From Arcticibacter svalbardensis MN12-7 (GTDB lineage Bacteria; Bacteroidota; Bacteroidia; Sphingobacteriales; Sphingobacteriaceae), in assembly GCF_000403135.1 (NCBI RefSeq), contig NZ_AQPN01000120.1, forward strand, positions 1 to 32,291: 32,291 nucleotides of DNA. Reading direction: 5' to 3'. A program made the translations under genes and the position numbers. Below the pieces are notes generated by a model that saw only the letters and a list, made by a program, of their open reading frames with translations, had not been told where the DNA came from and did not search any database. Position 1 is the stretch's first letter. Each line of letters opens with the position of its first letter. Positions 8,754 to 16,809 of the stretch are shown here, piece after piece.

Positions 8754-8777
8754 ATAAATATTTTAAAATAGATTTAT
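8754..8777. promoter_or_regulatory. AT-rich dyad in the divergent lrp-aldh gap, candidate Lrp operator
   Basis: Arms ATAAAT-A-TTTT and AAAATA-g-ATTTAT form an imperfect palindrome centred about 8764, between the starts of the Lrp-family gene and the ALDH gene. Lrp-type operators are AT-rich palindromes of this size, but this whole gap is AT-rich, so chance is a real alternative. Confidence 0.3.
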
Positions 8778-8781
8778 AGCA

Positions 8782-10311
8782 ATGAACAACATAGATTTTT
8801 TAAAAGTTCTGGGACTTGAAGATTTAAATCCGGGTGTATCTACAGGTAATGATTGGATCCTAACTGCTAACGAGATAGAATCAATCTCACCAGTTGATGG
8901 TAAACGAATAGGTACAGTTCGTATTGCCAGTCCGGAGGATTATGAAAGCGTTATAAAGACAGCTGAGGAAGCATTTCCAGAATGGCGTAAGTTACCAGCA
9001 CCCAAGCGGGGAGATATTATCAGACAGATGGCTGATGCTTTCAGAAAGTACAAGCAGGAATTGGGTACTCTTATTTCATATGAAATGGGTAAAAGTCTTC
9101 AGGAAGGCTTAGGAGAAGTGCAGGAAGTGATAGATGTCTGTGATTTTGCAAGTGGCCTATCCAGACAAATTTATGGTCTAACGATGCATTCAGAGCGCCC
9201 GGATCATCGCATGTATGAGCAATATCATCCACTTGGAATCGTAGGAGTAATTACTGCTTTTAATTTCCCTGCAGCTGTATGGGCATGGAATACGATGCTT
9301 GCACTGGTTTGCGGAGACGTTGCCGTTTGGAAACCCTCACATAAAGTTTTATTAACAGCTGTAGCCTGTCAGAAAATTGCAGGTCGTGTTCTTAAAGAAA
9401 ACAATGTACCTGAAGGAGTTTGCTCCCTGATATGCGGAGCAAATGAACTTGGTGAAACCATGGCGAAAGATAAGCGGATTCCTTTAATTTCAGCCACCGG
9501 ATCAACTGCTATGGGAAGAAAAGTAGCAGTGGCAGTAGGAGAAAGGCTTGGAAAAACCTTACTTGAACTTGGCGGTAATAATGCCATCATTATTACCGAA
9601 AATGCAGATCTTACTATTGCCCTCCATGCCTCAGTTTTTGGAGCCATTGGAACGGCAGGGCAGCGTTGCACCACTACTCGTCGTCTTATTATTCACTCAT
9701 CCATATTTGAAGAGTTTAAAATCAAACTACTAAACGCTTATAAACAGGTTAAGATAGGAAATCCATTGTTAGAGGGAATACATATGGGTCCACTGATTGA
9801 TCAGTCTGCAGTCCAGCATTATTTAAATGCTTTGGATGATTGTAAAGAGCAGGGAGCGCAATTTACTGTTGAAGGAGGAGTATTGGAAGGCACAGGATAT
9901 GAAAGTGGCTGTTATGTGAAACCGTGTATTGTAGAAGTAAAACCTGATTTCCCAATTGTTCAAAAAGAAACATTCGCACCATTACTTTATATTATGGAAT
10001 ACGATACCCTTGCTGAGGCAATTGGCATTCAAAACGGAGTATCCCAGGGACTTTCATCCGGAATAATCTCCCTGAATCTTAGAGAAACAGAGCTTTTTCT
10101 TTCCTCTGCAGGTTCCGATTGTGGTATTGCTAATGTGAATATCGGAACTTCAGGAGCCGAAATAGGAGGAGCTTTCGGAGGAGAAAAAGACTCCGGAGGA
10201 GGTAGAGAATCAGGATCTGATTCATGGAAAGCTTATATGCGCAGACAAACCAATACGATTAATTATGGAACCGGACTTCCTCTGGCACAAGGAATTAAAT
10301 TTGATTTTTAA
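8782..10311 (+). CDS. Aldehyde dehydrogenase, ALDH7-type: L-2-aminoadipate-6-semialdehyde dehydrogenase
   Basis: 509 residues, the full ALDH length. The catalytic residues are all present: N161 in F-N-F-P, K184 in W-K-P-S, E262 in L-E-L-G-G-N-N and nucleophile C296 in G-Q-R-C-T-T-T. The N-N in E-L-G-G-N-N-A and the opening P-V-D-G-K-R-I-G-T-V are the look of the ALDH7/antiquitin branch (AmaB/Pcd). It would oxidise alpha-aminoadipate semialdehyde, in equilibrium with piperideine-6-carboxylate, to aminoadipate with NAD(P)+. It is next to the saccharopine-family gene and divergent from the Lrp-family gene, which supports the lysine assignment. A hairpin terminator candidate at 10385-10415 ends its transcript. 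A broad-specificity aldehyde dehydrogenase is the alternative. Confidence 0.85.
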   Translation: MNNIDFLKVLGLEDLNPGVSTGNDWILTANEIESISPVDGKRIGTVRIASPEDYESVIKTAEEAFPEWRKLPAPKRGDIIRQMADAFRKYKQELGTLISYEMGKSLQEGLGEVQEVIDVCDFASGLSRQIYGLTMHSERPDHRMYEQYHPLGIVGVITAFNFPAAVWAWNTMLALVCGDVAVWKPSHKVLLTAVACQKIAGRVLKENNVPEGVCSLICGANELGETMAKDKRIPLISATGSTAMGRKVAVAVGERLGKTLLELGGNNAIIITENADLTIALHASVFGAIGTAGQRCTTTRRLIIHSSIFEEFKIKLLNAYKQVKIGNPLLEGIHMGPLIDQSAVQHYLNALDDCKEQGAQFTVEGGVLEGTGYESGCYVKPCIVEVKPDFPIVQKETFAPLLYIMEYDTLAEAIGIQNGVSQGLSSGIISLNLRETELFLSSAGSDCGIANVNIGTSGAEIGGAFGGEKDSGGGRESGSDSWKAYMRRQTNTINYGTGLPLAQGIKFDF

Positions 10312-10384
10312 TATTTCATCAGCATTAGGAAGTACGAACTCTGATTAAATATTAAAAGACTTACTAAAACCGTATCACAATTTC

Positions 10385-10415
10385 AAAGAGCCTTAATCAT
10401 GATTATGGGCTCTTT
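10385..10415 (+). terminator. Hairpin downstream of the ALDH gene, probable terminator
   Basis: AAAGAGCC (10385-10392) pairs perfectly with GGCTCTTT (10408-10415), and the loop itself contains the palindrome AATCATGATT. A T-rich run (tgttttta) follows only after about 12 bases, so it is a stem with a poor U-tract. It sits 74 bases past the ALDH stop, before an unrelated gene. Confidence 0.6.
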
Positions 10416-10506
10416 GTGTATAAGACTGTTTTTATTACAAAGACTTTTACAATTTGTGTAGTAAGCTGTTGCGTTGAATATTTATATTTGTTTAAAGCCT
10501 ATAAAG

Positions 10507-11394
10507 ATGAGCCAAATTAACAAAGAAGACATCAAACAGGAAGTGTTTGATCTATATGATGACTACGCACATAACCGCCTTAGCCGACGCGCATTTGTAC
10601 AAAACCTTTCACTTTATGCAGTTGGCGGATTAACAGTACCCGCATTAATGAGTTTTCTGATGCCTGATTACATTGGAAAGGTGCAAATCAAACCAGACGA
10701 TCCCAGGTTAAAATCAGAATACATCAATTATTCCTCTCCCAAAGGTGGGGGAACCATTAAAGGATTATTATCAAAACCAATTAAGGAAAATAAAAAGCTT
10801 GGTGGCATCATCGTGGTACATGAAAATCGGGGACTCAACCCTTATATTGAAGATGTTGCCAGAAGAGCTGCCTTGGCTGGATTTATTTCCCTTGCTCCAG
10901 ATGCATTGACTCCCTTGGGAGGTTATCCTGGTAATGATGACGAGGGTCGCAATTTGCAAAGTAAAAGGGATAAAGGCGAAATGGAAGAAGATTTTATTGC
11001 GGCATATGATTACCTAAAAAATCACAAAGACTGTAACGGCAAGGTAGGTGTTGTGGGCTTTTGTTTTGGTGGCGGAATAGCTAACATGATGGCTGTACGG
11101 ATTCCAGAACTAGCAGCAGCAGTACCTTTTTACGGCAGTCAGCCCGAAATTTCCGATGTACCCAAAATCAATTCACCCCTGATGTTACACTATGCATCTC
11201 TTGACACCAGAATTACGGCAGGATGGCCACCTTACGAAGCTGCATTAAAAGATAGTGACAAAAATTATCAGGCTTTTATTTATGAAAACGTAAACCATGG
11301 GTTTCATAACGATACAACACCCCGCTATGATAAGGCAGCCGCAGAACTTGCCTGGAAACGTACTATTGATTTTTTTACGGAGCATTTAAAATAA
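10507..11394 (+). CDS. Dienelactone hydrolase family protein with a Tat-like N-terminus
   Basis: 295 residues from the ATG at 10507 (M-S-Q-I-N-K); an earlier in-frame ATG at 10474 adds 11 residues with no family resemblance. Numbered from M-S-Q: a twin-arginine motif S-R-R-A-F-V (27-32) precedes a hydrophobic stretch with V-G-G-L-T-V-P-A-L, so the protein is probably exported folded or membrane-tethered. The alpha/beta hydrolase core follows: H-E-N-R-G (105-109), nucleophile C186 in G-F-C-F-G-G-G, D233 in S-L-D-T-R and H264 in V-N-H-G-F-H. That is the Cys-Asp-His triad of dienelactone hydrolases. The true substrate is unknown; many such proteins act on carboxylic ester lactones. It stands alone, with a terminator before it and a long gap after it. 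Confidence 0.82.
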   Translation: MSQINKEDIKQEVFDLYDDYAHNRLSRRAFVQNLSLYAVGGLTVPALMSFLMPDYIGKVQIKPDDPRLKSEYINYSSPKGGGTIKGLLSKPIKENKKLGGIIVVHENRGLNPYIEDVARRAALAGFISLAPDALTPLGGYPGNDDEGRNLQSKRDKGEMEEDFIAAYDYLKNHKDCNGKVGVVGFCFGGGIANMMAVRIPELAAAVPFYGSQPEISDVPKINSPLMLHYASLDTRITAGWPPYEAALKDSDKNYQAFIYENVNHGFHNDTTPRYDKAAAELAWKRTIDFFTEHLK

Positions 11395-11690
11395 GGTCCA
11401 CAGCCGTGATCCTGATTTTGAGCTAGAAAATTACATAGCACAATTTATTATTTAAATTTTTACTGATAGAAGATCATAAAAAATGAAAGACGAAGATTGC
11501 CAACTTTTAAAAGATTGGCTATTTGATAGATCGTATCTGGAGGTGTTTTAAGTAGCGTGACATCAGGTAAGTTCCGTAATAATTTTATCGTTGTAAATGT
11601 AAACCCGTTTAACAGTCCGATTTTTATGAGGTAATCTTAGTATAAGACAAGGGTAGCTTTTAGCTAATTGTATCTTATAGATTCCGAAAA

Positions 11691-11770
11691 GATACTAGTA
11701 TGATTCCGGTATAAGTCCGACTGTAGCGTGTTTAAGTCGGACTTTTATCGGAATAATACTAGTTTGTATC
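11691..11770. repeat. Long imperfect inverted repeat (80-base hairpin)
   Basis: The core AAGTCCGACT (11713-11722) and AGTCGGACTT (11735-11744) pair over 10 bases around a 12-base loop. The pairing continues outward: ATTCCG (11703-11708) with CGGAAT (11749-11754), ACTAGTAT with ATACTAGT, and GATAC (11691-11695) with GTATC (11766-11770), with small bulges. A second ATTCCG lies at 11681-11686. The structure is seen directly; its role is not known. It has no transposase nearby and no T-tract, so neither a terminator nor a known IS end is clear. A MITE-like remnant or a structured RNA are possibilities. Confidence 0.7.
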
Positions 11771-11840
11771 CCCATTCAATTTATTTAATGTCTTTATAAT
11801 ATCATGGCATTTAAGTTTATTTTTTGTATTAAAACAATAA

Positions 11841-11871
11841 TTGATCACCGTGCATTACGGCAATATGTTTC
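11841..11871 (+). promoter_or_regulatory. Candidate promoter for the VOC-family gene
   Basis: TTG (11841-11843), then 20 bases, then TATGTTTC (11864-11871), close to the Bacteroidota TTTG / TAnnTTTG pair. The start codon follows about 40 bases later. Weak by itself. Confidence 0.3.
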
Positions 11872-11910
11872 CTATCTTTAATAATAAATGATAGGCAAAA
11901 AAACAGCATT

Positions 11911-12276
11911 ATGGAACACCAGGCACTTTCAATCCGTCCCTTTATTGGCGCAAAGGAATTTAATGTTTCAAGGAACTTTTACAGGGATCTTGGTTTTCAG
12001 GAAGTAATTCTAACGCCCCATATGTGTCTATTTAAAAGCGGTCAATTGGGGTTTTATCTACAGGATGCTTATGTACGGGAGTGGGTAGATAATACTATGA
12101 TCTTCATGGAGGTAAAAAATGTCACTGATTTTTACAATGAACTACTTGCCTTACAACTCCCAAGCAAGTACAAAGAGGTAAGGTTAATTCCTGTAAAGGC
12201 AGAACAATGGGGCAGAGAATGTTTTTTGCATGACCCATCAGGCATACTCTGGCACTTTGGTGAATTTTCAATTTAA
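11911..12276 (+). CDS. VOC superfamily protein (glyoxalase/bleomycin-resistance-like)
   Basis: 121 residues, the length of a single VOC module with two beta-alpha-beta-beta-beta units. The start IRPFIGAKEFNVSRNFYRDLGF (residues 8-29) and the end F-L-H-D-P-S-G-I-L-W-H-F-G-E (105-118) are the classic first strand/helix and the D-P-x-G-x-x-W/H strand of these proteins. Members include glyoxalases, dioxygenases and antibiotic-binding proteins; metal ligands are not clear here, so no reaction is assigned. It stands alone between the hairpin-bearing gap and the FtsX-type permease. The ATG at 11911 is the only start compatible with the fold. Confidence 0.85.
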   Translation: MEHQALSIRPFIGAKEFNVSRNFYRDLGFQEVILTPHMCLFKSGQLGFYLQDAYVREWVDNTMIFMEVKNVTDFYNELLALQLPSKYKEVRLIPVKAEQWGRECFLHDPSGILWHFGEFSI

Positions 12277-12404
12277 AAATTTGCAGCATGTTTCAATTGC
12301 CTTTAGACAGTTTTCCTGTAAGCCTTTTTCCTTTTATCACCCTTTAACCTCCTTATGGATAGAATTGATAATTATCGGCTGTAAACTGTATCCTTTAATC
12401 ATTA

Positions 12405-12432
12405 ACGGACAATAGGTGTACGATAACGAACA
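12405..12432. promoter_or_regulatory. Array of three CGnACA/TGTnCG half-sites upstream of the permease gene
   Basis: CGGACA (12406-12411), TGTACG (12417-12422) and CGAACA (12427-12432). The last two form an inverted repeat with 5 of 6 pairs around ATAA. From 12474 a TGGCAT is followed after the usual spacing by TTAG, a poor -24/-12 (sigma-54-like) match. A regulator operator is plausible, but not shown. Confidence 0.35.
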
Positions 12433-12514
12433 TATCATAATATCTAAGTTATTGATTTTCAATAATATATATTGTGGCATATTATTTAGTCCTGTATTTC
12501 TAAATATCACTGTT

Positions 12515-14926
12515 ATGTTTCGACACTTTTTACTCATCGCCCGGCGTAATCTCCTTAAAAGAAAGTTCTATAGTTTTATCAATATTATAGGACTTACAAT
12601 AGGGATGAGTTGTTGTGTACTTATTGCGTTGTACGTACAGCATCAGCTCTCATATGATCGTTATAACACCAGGCATGACCGTATCTATCGGGTATTGCAG
12701 ACTTTTCGCAGTGTTGAAAAGGGACAGAAGATTACGTCTCCCGTAGCTGAGGATTACCAGGTTTGGGGTTGCGCCCCAGTTGGACCAGCTTTATTAGCAG
12801 ATTTCCCACAAGTAAAAGAGGTGGTACAATTTATGAGCCCTGTGAGTTTACTGTTGGAATATGGCGACAAACGGATCCAGCAGGAGAACCTGATCTGTAT
12901 CGACTCCACGGCTTTTAAAGTATTCAGCTGGAAACTTTTGGAAGGCAATCCACAAACGGCATTAGTCGCTCCAAATAGTATTGTATTAACTCACACTGTT
13001 GCTGAAAAGTTTTTTGGTCATAATAATGCCCTGGGTAAAACGCTTCGGGTAGATAATGAAGATCTTTTTACAGTGACCGGCGTTGTTGCTGATGTACCAG
13101 CAAATTCGCAAATTACTTTCAATGGGTTGATATCTATGTCCACGGCCAGAAATTGGCGGGAAGACGACTTCAAGTACTGGGGATATGTGGATTTTTACAC
13201 CTATTTTTTGCTCAAAGACCATGCAGAGATAGCAGGTATGACAGCAGAGATTCCTGCATTCCTCAAACGACACAACAGTGAAGATCCGGGTTACACCATT
13301 GCATTTGAAAGAATGGATGACGCATACCTTAACTCAAAAGCTACACGACAACCCGGACCAGTAGGTAGCATGAGCAATATTTATTTATTCTGCTGCATTG
13401 GTGTCATTATCCTAGTCATTGCCTGTGTTAATTTTATGAATTTATCTACAGCCAGATCACTGGAAAGGGCCAAAGAAGTAGGTGTGCGAAAAGCACTAGG
13501 AGTACAACCCTCCACACTGCGGTGGCAGTTTTTGTTAGAATCTATTTTAATTTCAATGCTGGCGGCCACTCTGGCCGTTGTATTAACTAAACTGAGCTTA
13601 CCTTTAGTTAGTGCTTTGTCTGGAAAAGAAGTTGATCCTAAAGTGTTCTTTAGTGGTCAATTAGCCTTATGGATGTTCATTCTTACTTTAACAACAGGGA
13701 TTCTGGCAGGTGTTTATCCCGCTTGGTTTCTATCACGCTTTAAGCCTACAGAGGTTTTGAAAGGCGTATTCAGGCCTTCGCACCGTAATATATCGTTGCG
13801 AAAAGCATTGGTCATATTTCAGTTTACGCTTTCCATCACTTTAATTGCCGGAACTGCAATTGTATATACAGAGTTAAAGTTCCTTAATAATCATGATCTT
13901 GGTTTTACAAAAGATCAAATGCTTGTTTTGAATTTTGAAGGTGATGCCCAAGTGCGAAAAAATATTGAAAGTATAAAGAAGACGATTGCTGATCAGCCAG
14001 GTGTTTTGTCGGTCGCTGCTTCCCGTGCAGTTCCAGGCGAATTTTTACCTAATGCGGGTACAGATAGTCAGAGGCCCGATGGCCAAATGGAAAATAATGG
14101 TCCACTTATTTATGAAATCGATTTTGATTTTATTCCATGCCTTCAAATTCCGCTTGTGGCAGGGAGAAATTTTTCGCGCGAATATCTTACAGATAGTACC
14201 CAGGCGATGGTTATTAACGAAGCTGCTGCAAAATTGTATGGCTATCGTCATCCTGCGGATGCCATAGGTAAAAAGTTTGCGCAATGGGGCAGGGAGGGTA
14301 AGATTATAGGCGTGGTGAAGGATTTTAATTTCCGGTCTTTACACACAGCAGTAGAACCTCTGACCTTAAGATATGGAATGCCAAATTCTCTTAATCGTAT
14401 TGTAGTAGCTATTAAGGCTGGTCATATTGCTTCTTCTATTGAAGCAATTAAAAAGACCTGGAAAACTGTGGCACCACAAAGGCCTTTTTTATATCATTTT
14501 TTAGATCAATCGTTCAATGAGCAATATGAATCAGATCAGCACTTCGGAGATCTTTTATCCTTATTCTCCTGTCTCGCTATCTTTATTGCCTGCTTGGGAC
14601 TGTTTGGATTAGCCACATTTACTGCTCAGCAGCGTATCAAAGAGATAGGAATTCATAAGGTGTTGGGTGCTTCTGTTTATGATATTGTTGTTCTCATTGG
14701 TAAGGATTTCATGCTTTTGGTATTAATTGCTATTGTCATCGCCATACCGCTTTGTGTATTGGTAATGAATCAATGGCTGAAAGATTTCGCCTACAGGGTA
14801 AGTATAAGTCCAGGGATATTTATCTTTACAGCCGCTCTCGCACTCTTAATTGCCTTAGTAACGATTAGCTGGCAAACTGTTCGAGCTGCCTTGACTAATC
14901 CTGTTCGATCACTTAAAAATGAATAA
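12515..14926 (+). CDS. FtsX/MacB-type permease (single-chain ABC-transporter permease), 803 residues
   Basis: I use the ATG at 12515 (M-F-R-H-F-L-L-I-A-R-R-N-L), the usual start of this Bacteroidota family; the frame is open to a GTG at 12416, but that extension is unlike the family. Layout: TM1 (about 24-44, G-L-T-I-G-M-S-C-C-V-L-I-A), an extracytoplasmic MacB periplasmic domain (about 65-245), three TMs in the first FtsX domain (about 285-415), a further TM near R-K-A-L-V-I-F-Q-F, a second MacB-like domain (about 465-625), and a final FtsX domain with three TMs (about 680-795) ending V-R-S-L-K-N-E. Such proteins pair with a MacB-type ATPase to move peptides, lipoproteins or antimicrobials, or transmit mechanical force. 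No ATPase gene is near, so its partner is unknown. They often act in stress responses. Confidence 0.88.
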   Translation: MFRHFLLIARRNLLKRKFYSFINIIGLTIGMSCCVLIALYVQHQLSYDRYNTRHDRIYRVLQTFRSVEKGQKITSPVAEDYQVWGCAPVGPALLADFPQVKEVVQFMSPVSLLLEYGDKRIQQENLICIDSTAFKVFSWKLLEGNPQTALVAPNSIVLTHTVAEKFFGHNNALGKTLRVDNEDLFTVTGVVADVPANSQITFNGLISMSTARNWREDDFKYWGYVDFYTYFLLKDHAEIAGMTAEIPAFLKRHNSEDPGYTIAFERMDDAYLNSKATRQPGPVGSMSNIYLFCCIGVIILVIACVNFMNLSTARSLERAKEVGVRKALGVQPSTLRWQFLLESILISMLAATLAVVLTKLSLPLVSALSGKEVDPKVFFSGQLALWMFILTLTTGILAGVYPAWFLSRFKPTEVLKGVFRPSHRNISLRKALVIFQFTLSITLIAGTAIVYTELKFLNNHDLGFTKDQMLVLNFEGDAQVRKNIESIKKTIADQPGVLSVAASRAVPGEFLPNAGTDSQRPDGQMENNGPLIYEIDFDFIPCLQIPLVAGRNFSREYLTDSTQAMVINEAAAKLYGYRHPADAIGKKFAQWGREGKIIGVVKDFNFRSLHTAVEPLTLRYGMPNSLNRIVVAIKAGHIASSIEAIKKTWKTVAPQRPFLYHFLDQSFNEQYESDQHFGDLLSLFSCLAIFIACLGLFGLATFTAQQRIKEIGIHKVLGASVYDIVVLIGKDFMLLVLIAIVIAIPLCVLVMNQWLKDFAYRVSISPGIFIFTAALALLIALVTISWQTVRAALTNPVRSLKNE

Positions 14927-15140
14927 GATAAATTTAAAGTTCTCTCTAAGATTTTTAAACGCATTATTTTTTATAGCAGACCTATTACTTCCTTTTAACC
15001 AAACGCTTTTGTAGTTTATGTTGTAGCGTATAAACTTTTTCCAGTCGTATATTTTTAGCCCATATACCTCAAAATATGTGCTAATTTCAAAACAGGCGAT
15101 TAGTGCAGTTAGCCGTTGGCTTACCTTACTACTTAAAAAA

Positions 15141-16463
15141 CTAAGGCGTAATTAACAGTTGCAATGAATCCGATTTCAACCTGTTTTTAAGCCATACTTG
15201 TAACCGCATTTTTTCTTTTGCCGAAACAGATGAAGAAAAATTAAAAACTGCCATGGTTACTGTATCGACACGGGTGGTTGCCAAATGTTTTACTTCAACA
15301 TTATTTATAGTATAAGTACGCAATTCGGGGTATAGGGCGTTCAGCTCACCATCAATTTCAGGTATAGGACGTGAAATTCCATCGAACGAATTTGATTTTT
15401 TGCTGGTCGAATCTCCCTGATAAACAGCCTCTAATATACTTGCTTTAATTTGAGAAATATCCAATTTGTTTTTAGCGTTTAAGCCCTGCCTGATAATGAG
15501 TTTTGTGTTTTCCAATTTATATGCAAACATTTTCTTTTGCAGGGTGTCAATTTCCCGTGGTATTAATTCATCACCCAGCAACAATAAGTCAATTTCATTT
15601 CCTTTTCTGCTGTATTTATAAATTTTAGAAATCACCTGTGTGTTCTTATAATTTAGCTCATGTTGAATAAAAGCGTTGGCATTGTTCTCAAAGATGCTTT
15701 TGTCTACAATTCTGTAAGCTAGGTATACGCTTGGTGCTGCTGTAACCAAAACAATAATTAAGATATAGCGATGTACCTTTCTTTCATATTGCTTATCTCC
15801 AAAATCTTTTTTATGAAACTTAAGGTAACGCACAATCAGGAAAGTAGCCACACAAATAAAAATACTATTGATAAAATAGAGATAAATAGCACCCAAAAAG
15901 AAGTAAATATTTCCCGATGCCAGACCGAAGCCAGCTGTACATAGCGGAGGCATTAATGCTGTAGCAATTGCTACTCCAGGTATTGCATTGGTTTTATGCT
16001 TTCTGGTTGCAGCGATGATCCCTGCTAGTCCACCAAAACCAGCTATAAATACGTCCCAAATCGAGGGAGATGTTCGAGAAAGTAGCTCTGACGAGGAATC
16101 ATGTAATGGAGTGATCCAAAAATACAGGGTGGAAGCGGCCACACTAATTATTGTAGCAATTACGAGATTCCTAACTCCTTTTTTTACTAATTCAAAGTCA
16201 TTTATTCCAATCCCAAGACCAACACCCATAATTGGCCCCATCAATGGCGAGATTAGCATAGCTCCAATGATAACTGCCGTAGAATTTACATTCAGACCTA
16301 TGGAAGCAATAAAAATTGCGAATATCAATGTCCATAAACTGGCACCTTTAAATTCTACATTTTTCTTTATGGATTCGATTGTTTCTGTTTCTTCAGCATT
16401 ATCTTCATGAAGACTGAAACGATAGAAGATAAAATTCTTCAGCGCAAGGTAAATCTCATTCAT
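15141..16463 (-). CDS. DUF389 (TIGR00341-type) membrane protein
   Basis: 440 residues. The first ~40 are a charged N-terminus; from W44 come about six membrane segments carrying the DUF389 features N-S-T-A-V-I-I-G-A-M-L-I-S-P-L-M-G-P and G-V-A-I-A-T-A-L-M-P-P-L-C-T-A-G-F-G, both highly conserved in the family. A hydrophilic C-terminal part of about 200 residues follows the last TM (near 240-260). The family's function is unknown; it occurs in many bacteria. It is divergent from the ClC channel gene, with 346 bases between the two starts, and belongs by position to the ion-stress cluster that follows. The ATG at 16463 gives the only sensible start. The family call is firm, the function is not. 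Confidence 0.88.
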   Translation of the reverse strand: MNEIYLALKNFIFYRFSLHEDNAEETETIESIKKNVEFKGASLWTLIFAIFIASIGLNVNSTAVIIGAMLISPLMGPIMGVGLGIGINDFELVKKGVRNLVIATIISVAASTLYFWITPLHDSSSELLSRTSPSIWDVFIAGFGGLAGIIAATRKHKTNAIPGVAIATALMPPLCTAGFGLASGNIYFFLGAIYLYFINSIFICVATFLIVRYLKFHKKDFGDKQYERKVHRYILIIVLVTAAPSVYLAYRIVDKSIFENNANAFIQHELNYKNTQVISKIYKYSRKGNEIDLLLLGDELIPREIDTLQKKMFAYKLENTKLIIRQGLNAKNKLDISQIKASILEAVYQGDSTSKKSNSFDGISRPIPEIDGELNALYPELRTYTINNVEVKHLATTRVDTVTMAVFNFSSSVSAKEKMRLQVWLKNRLKSDSLQLLITP

Positions 16464-16809
16464 ATGATAATATTACAATTATCTCGCCAACTTTCCTATT
16501 GTTGACTCCTGAAATAAAATGTAGAATCGACTTTATCATCTATAAACAGTGCTAATTTGGTGGGTTACTTTATGAGTATTTCGCCAAAATAATTCTGCTA
16601 GGAAGAATTGCTCCGCAAAAATAGTACGATTGTGGTATGTAGACGATCGGCCCTAAAGCAATGAAAGCGTAATTATTATGTAGTTTTGAGATGAATTCAA
16701 ATTTTATTAAATATCTGCTAAATACATTTTTAATATTACCACCTTTGTAGTAAGACTCAAAAAAGAGTCATACATCTTCTTAATTTCTGATTTTCTTAAC
16801 TTTTTCTCG
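16464..16809. other. Divergent gap between the DUF389 and ClC genes
   Basis: 346 bases with no coding frame that I can support. The one structure is a small GACTC-A6-GAGTC hairpin (16754-16769), about 40 bases before the ClC start. I see no clear promoter; a CCTTTGTA near 16743 is a poor match to the -7 element. Confidence 0.5.

Larger units (their letters stand above)
11395..11910. other. 516-base gap with a long imperfect hairpin and no convincing gene
   Basis: The only frame with a start worth naming is a 22-codon ORF at 11483-11551 (M-K-D-E-D-C-Q-L-L), too short to believe. The main content is the hairpin at 11691-11770 and, overlapping it, a 7-base inverted pair GTATCTT (11670-11676) / AAGATAC (11689-11695). 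A promoter candidate for the VOC gene lies at 11841-11871. Confidence 0.5.

Noticed and set aside
11483-11551. 22-codon ORF in the gap after the dienelactone hydrolase
   Set aside because: Too short to separate from chance; no family resemblance.
12449-12465. TTATTGA-TTT-TCAATAA hairpin before the permease
   Set aside because: AT-only style stem expected by chance in this composition.
12416-12514. GTG-started extension of the permease
   Set aside because: The 33 extra residues carry no family feature; M-F-R-H-F at 12515 is the standard start, and the extension overlaps the half-site array.
16754-16769. GACTC-A6-GAGTC hairpin before the ClC gene
   Set aside because: Only a 5-base stem; too weak for a terminator or operator claim.
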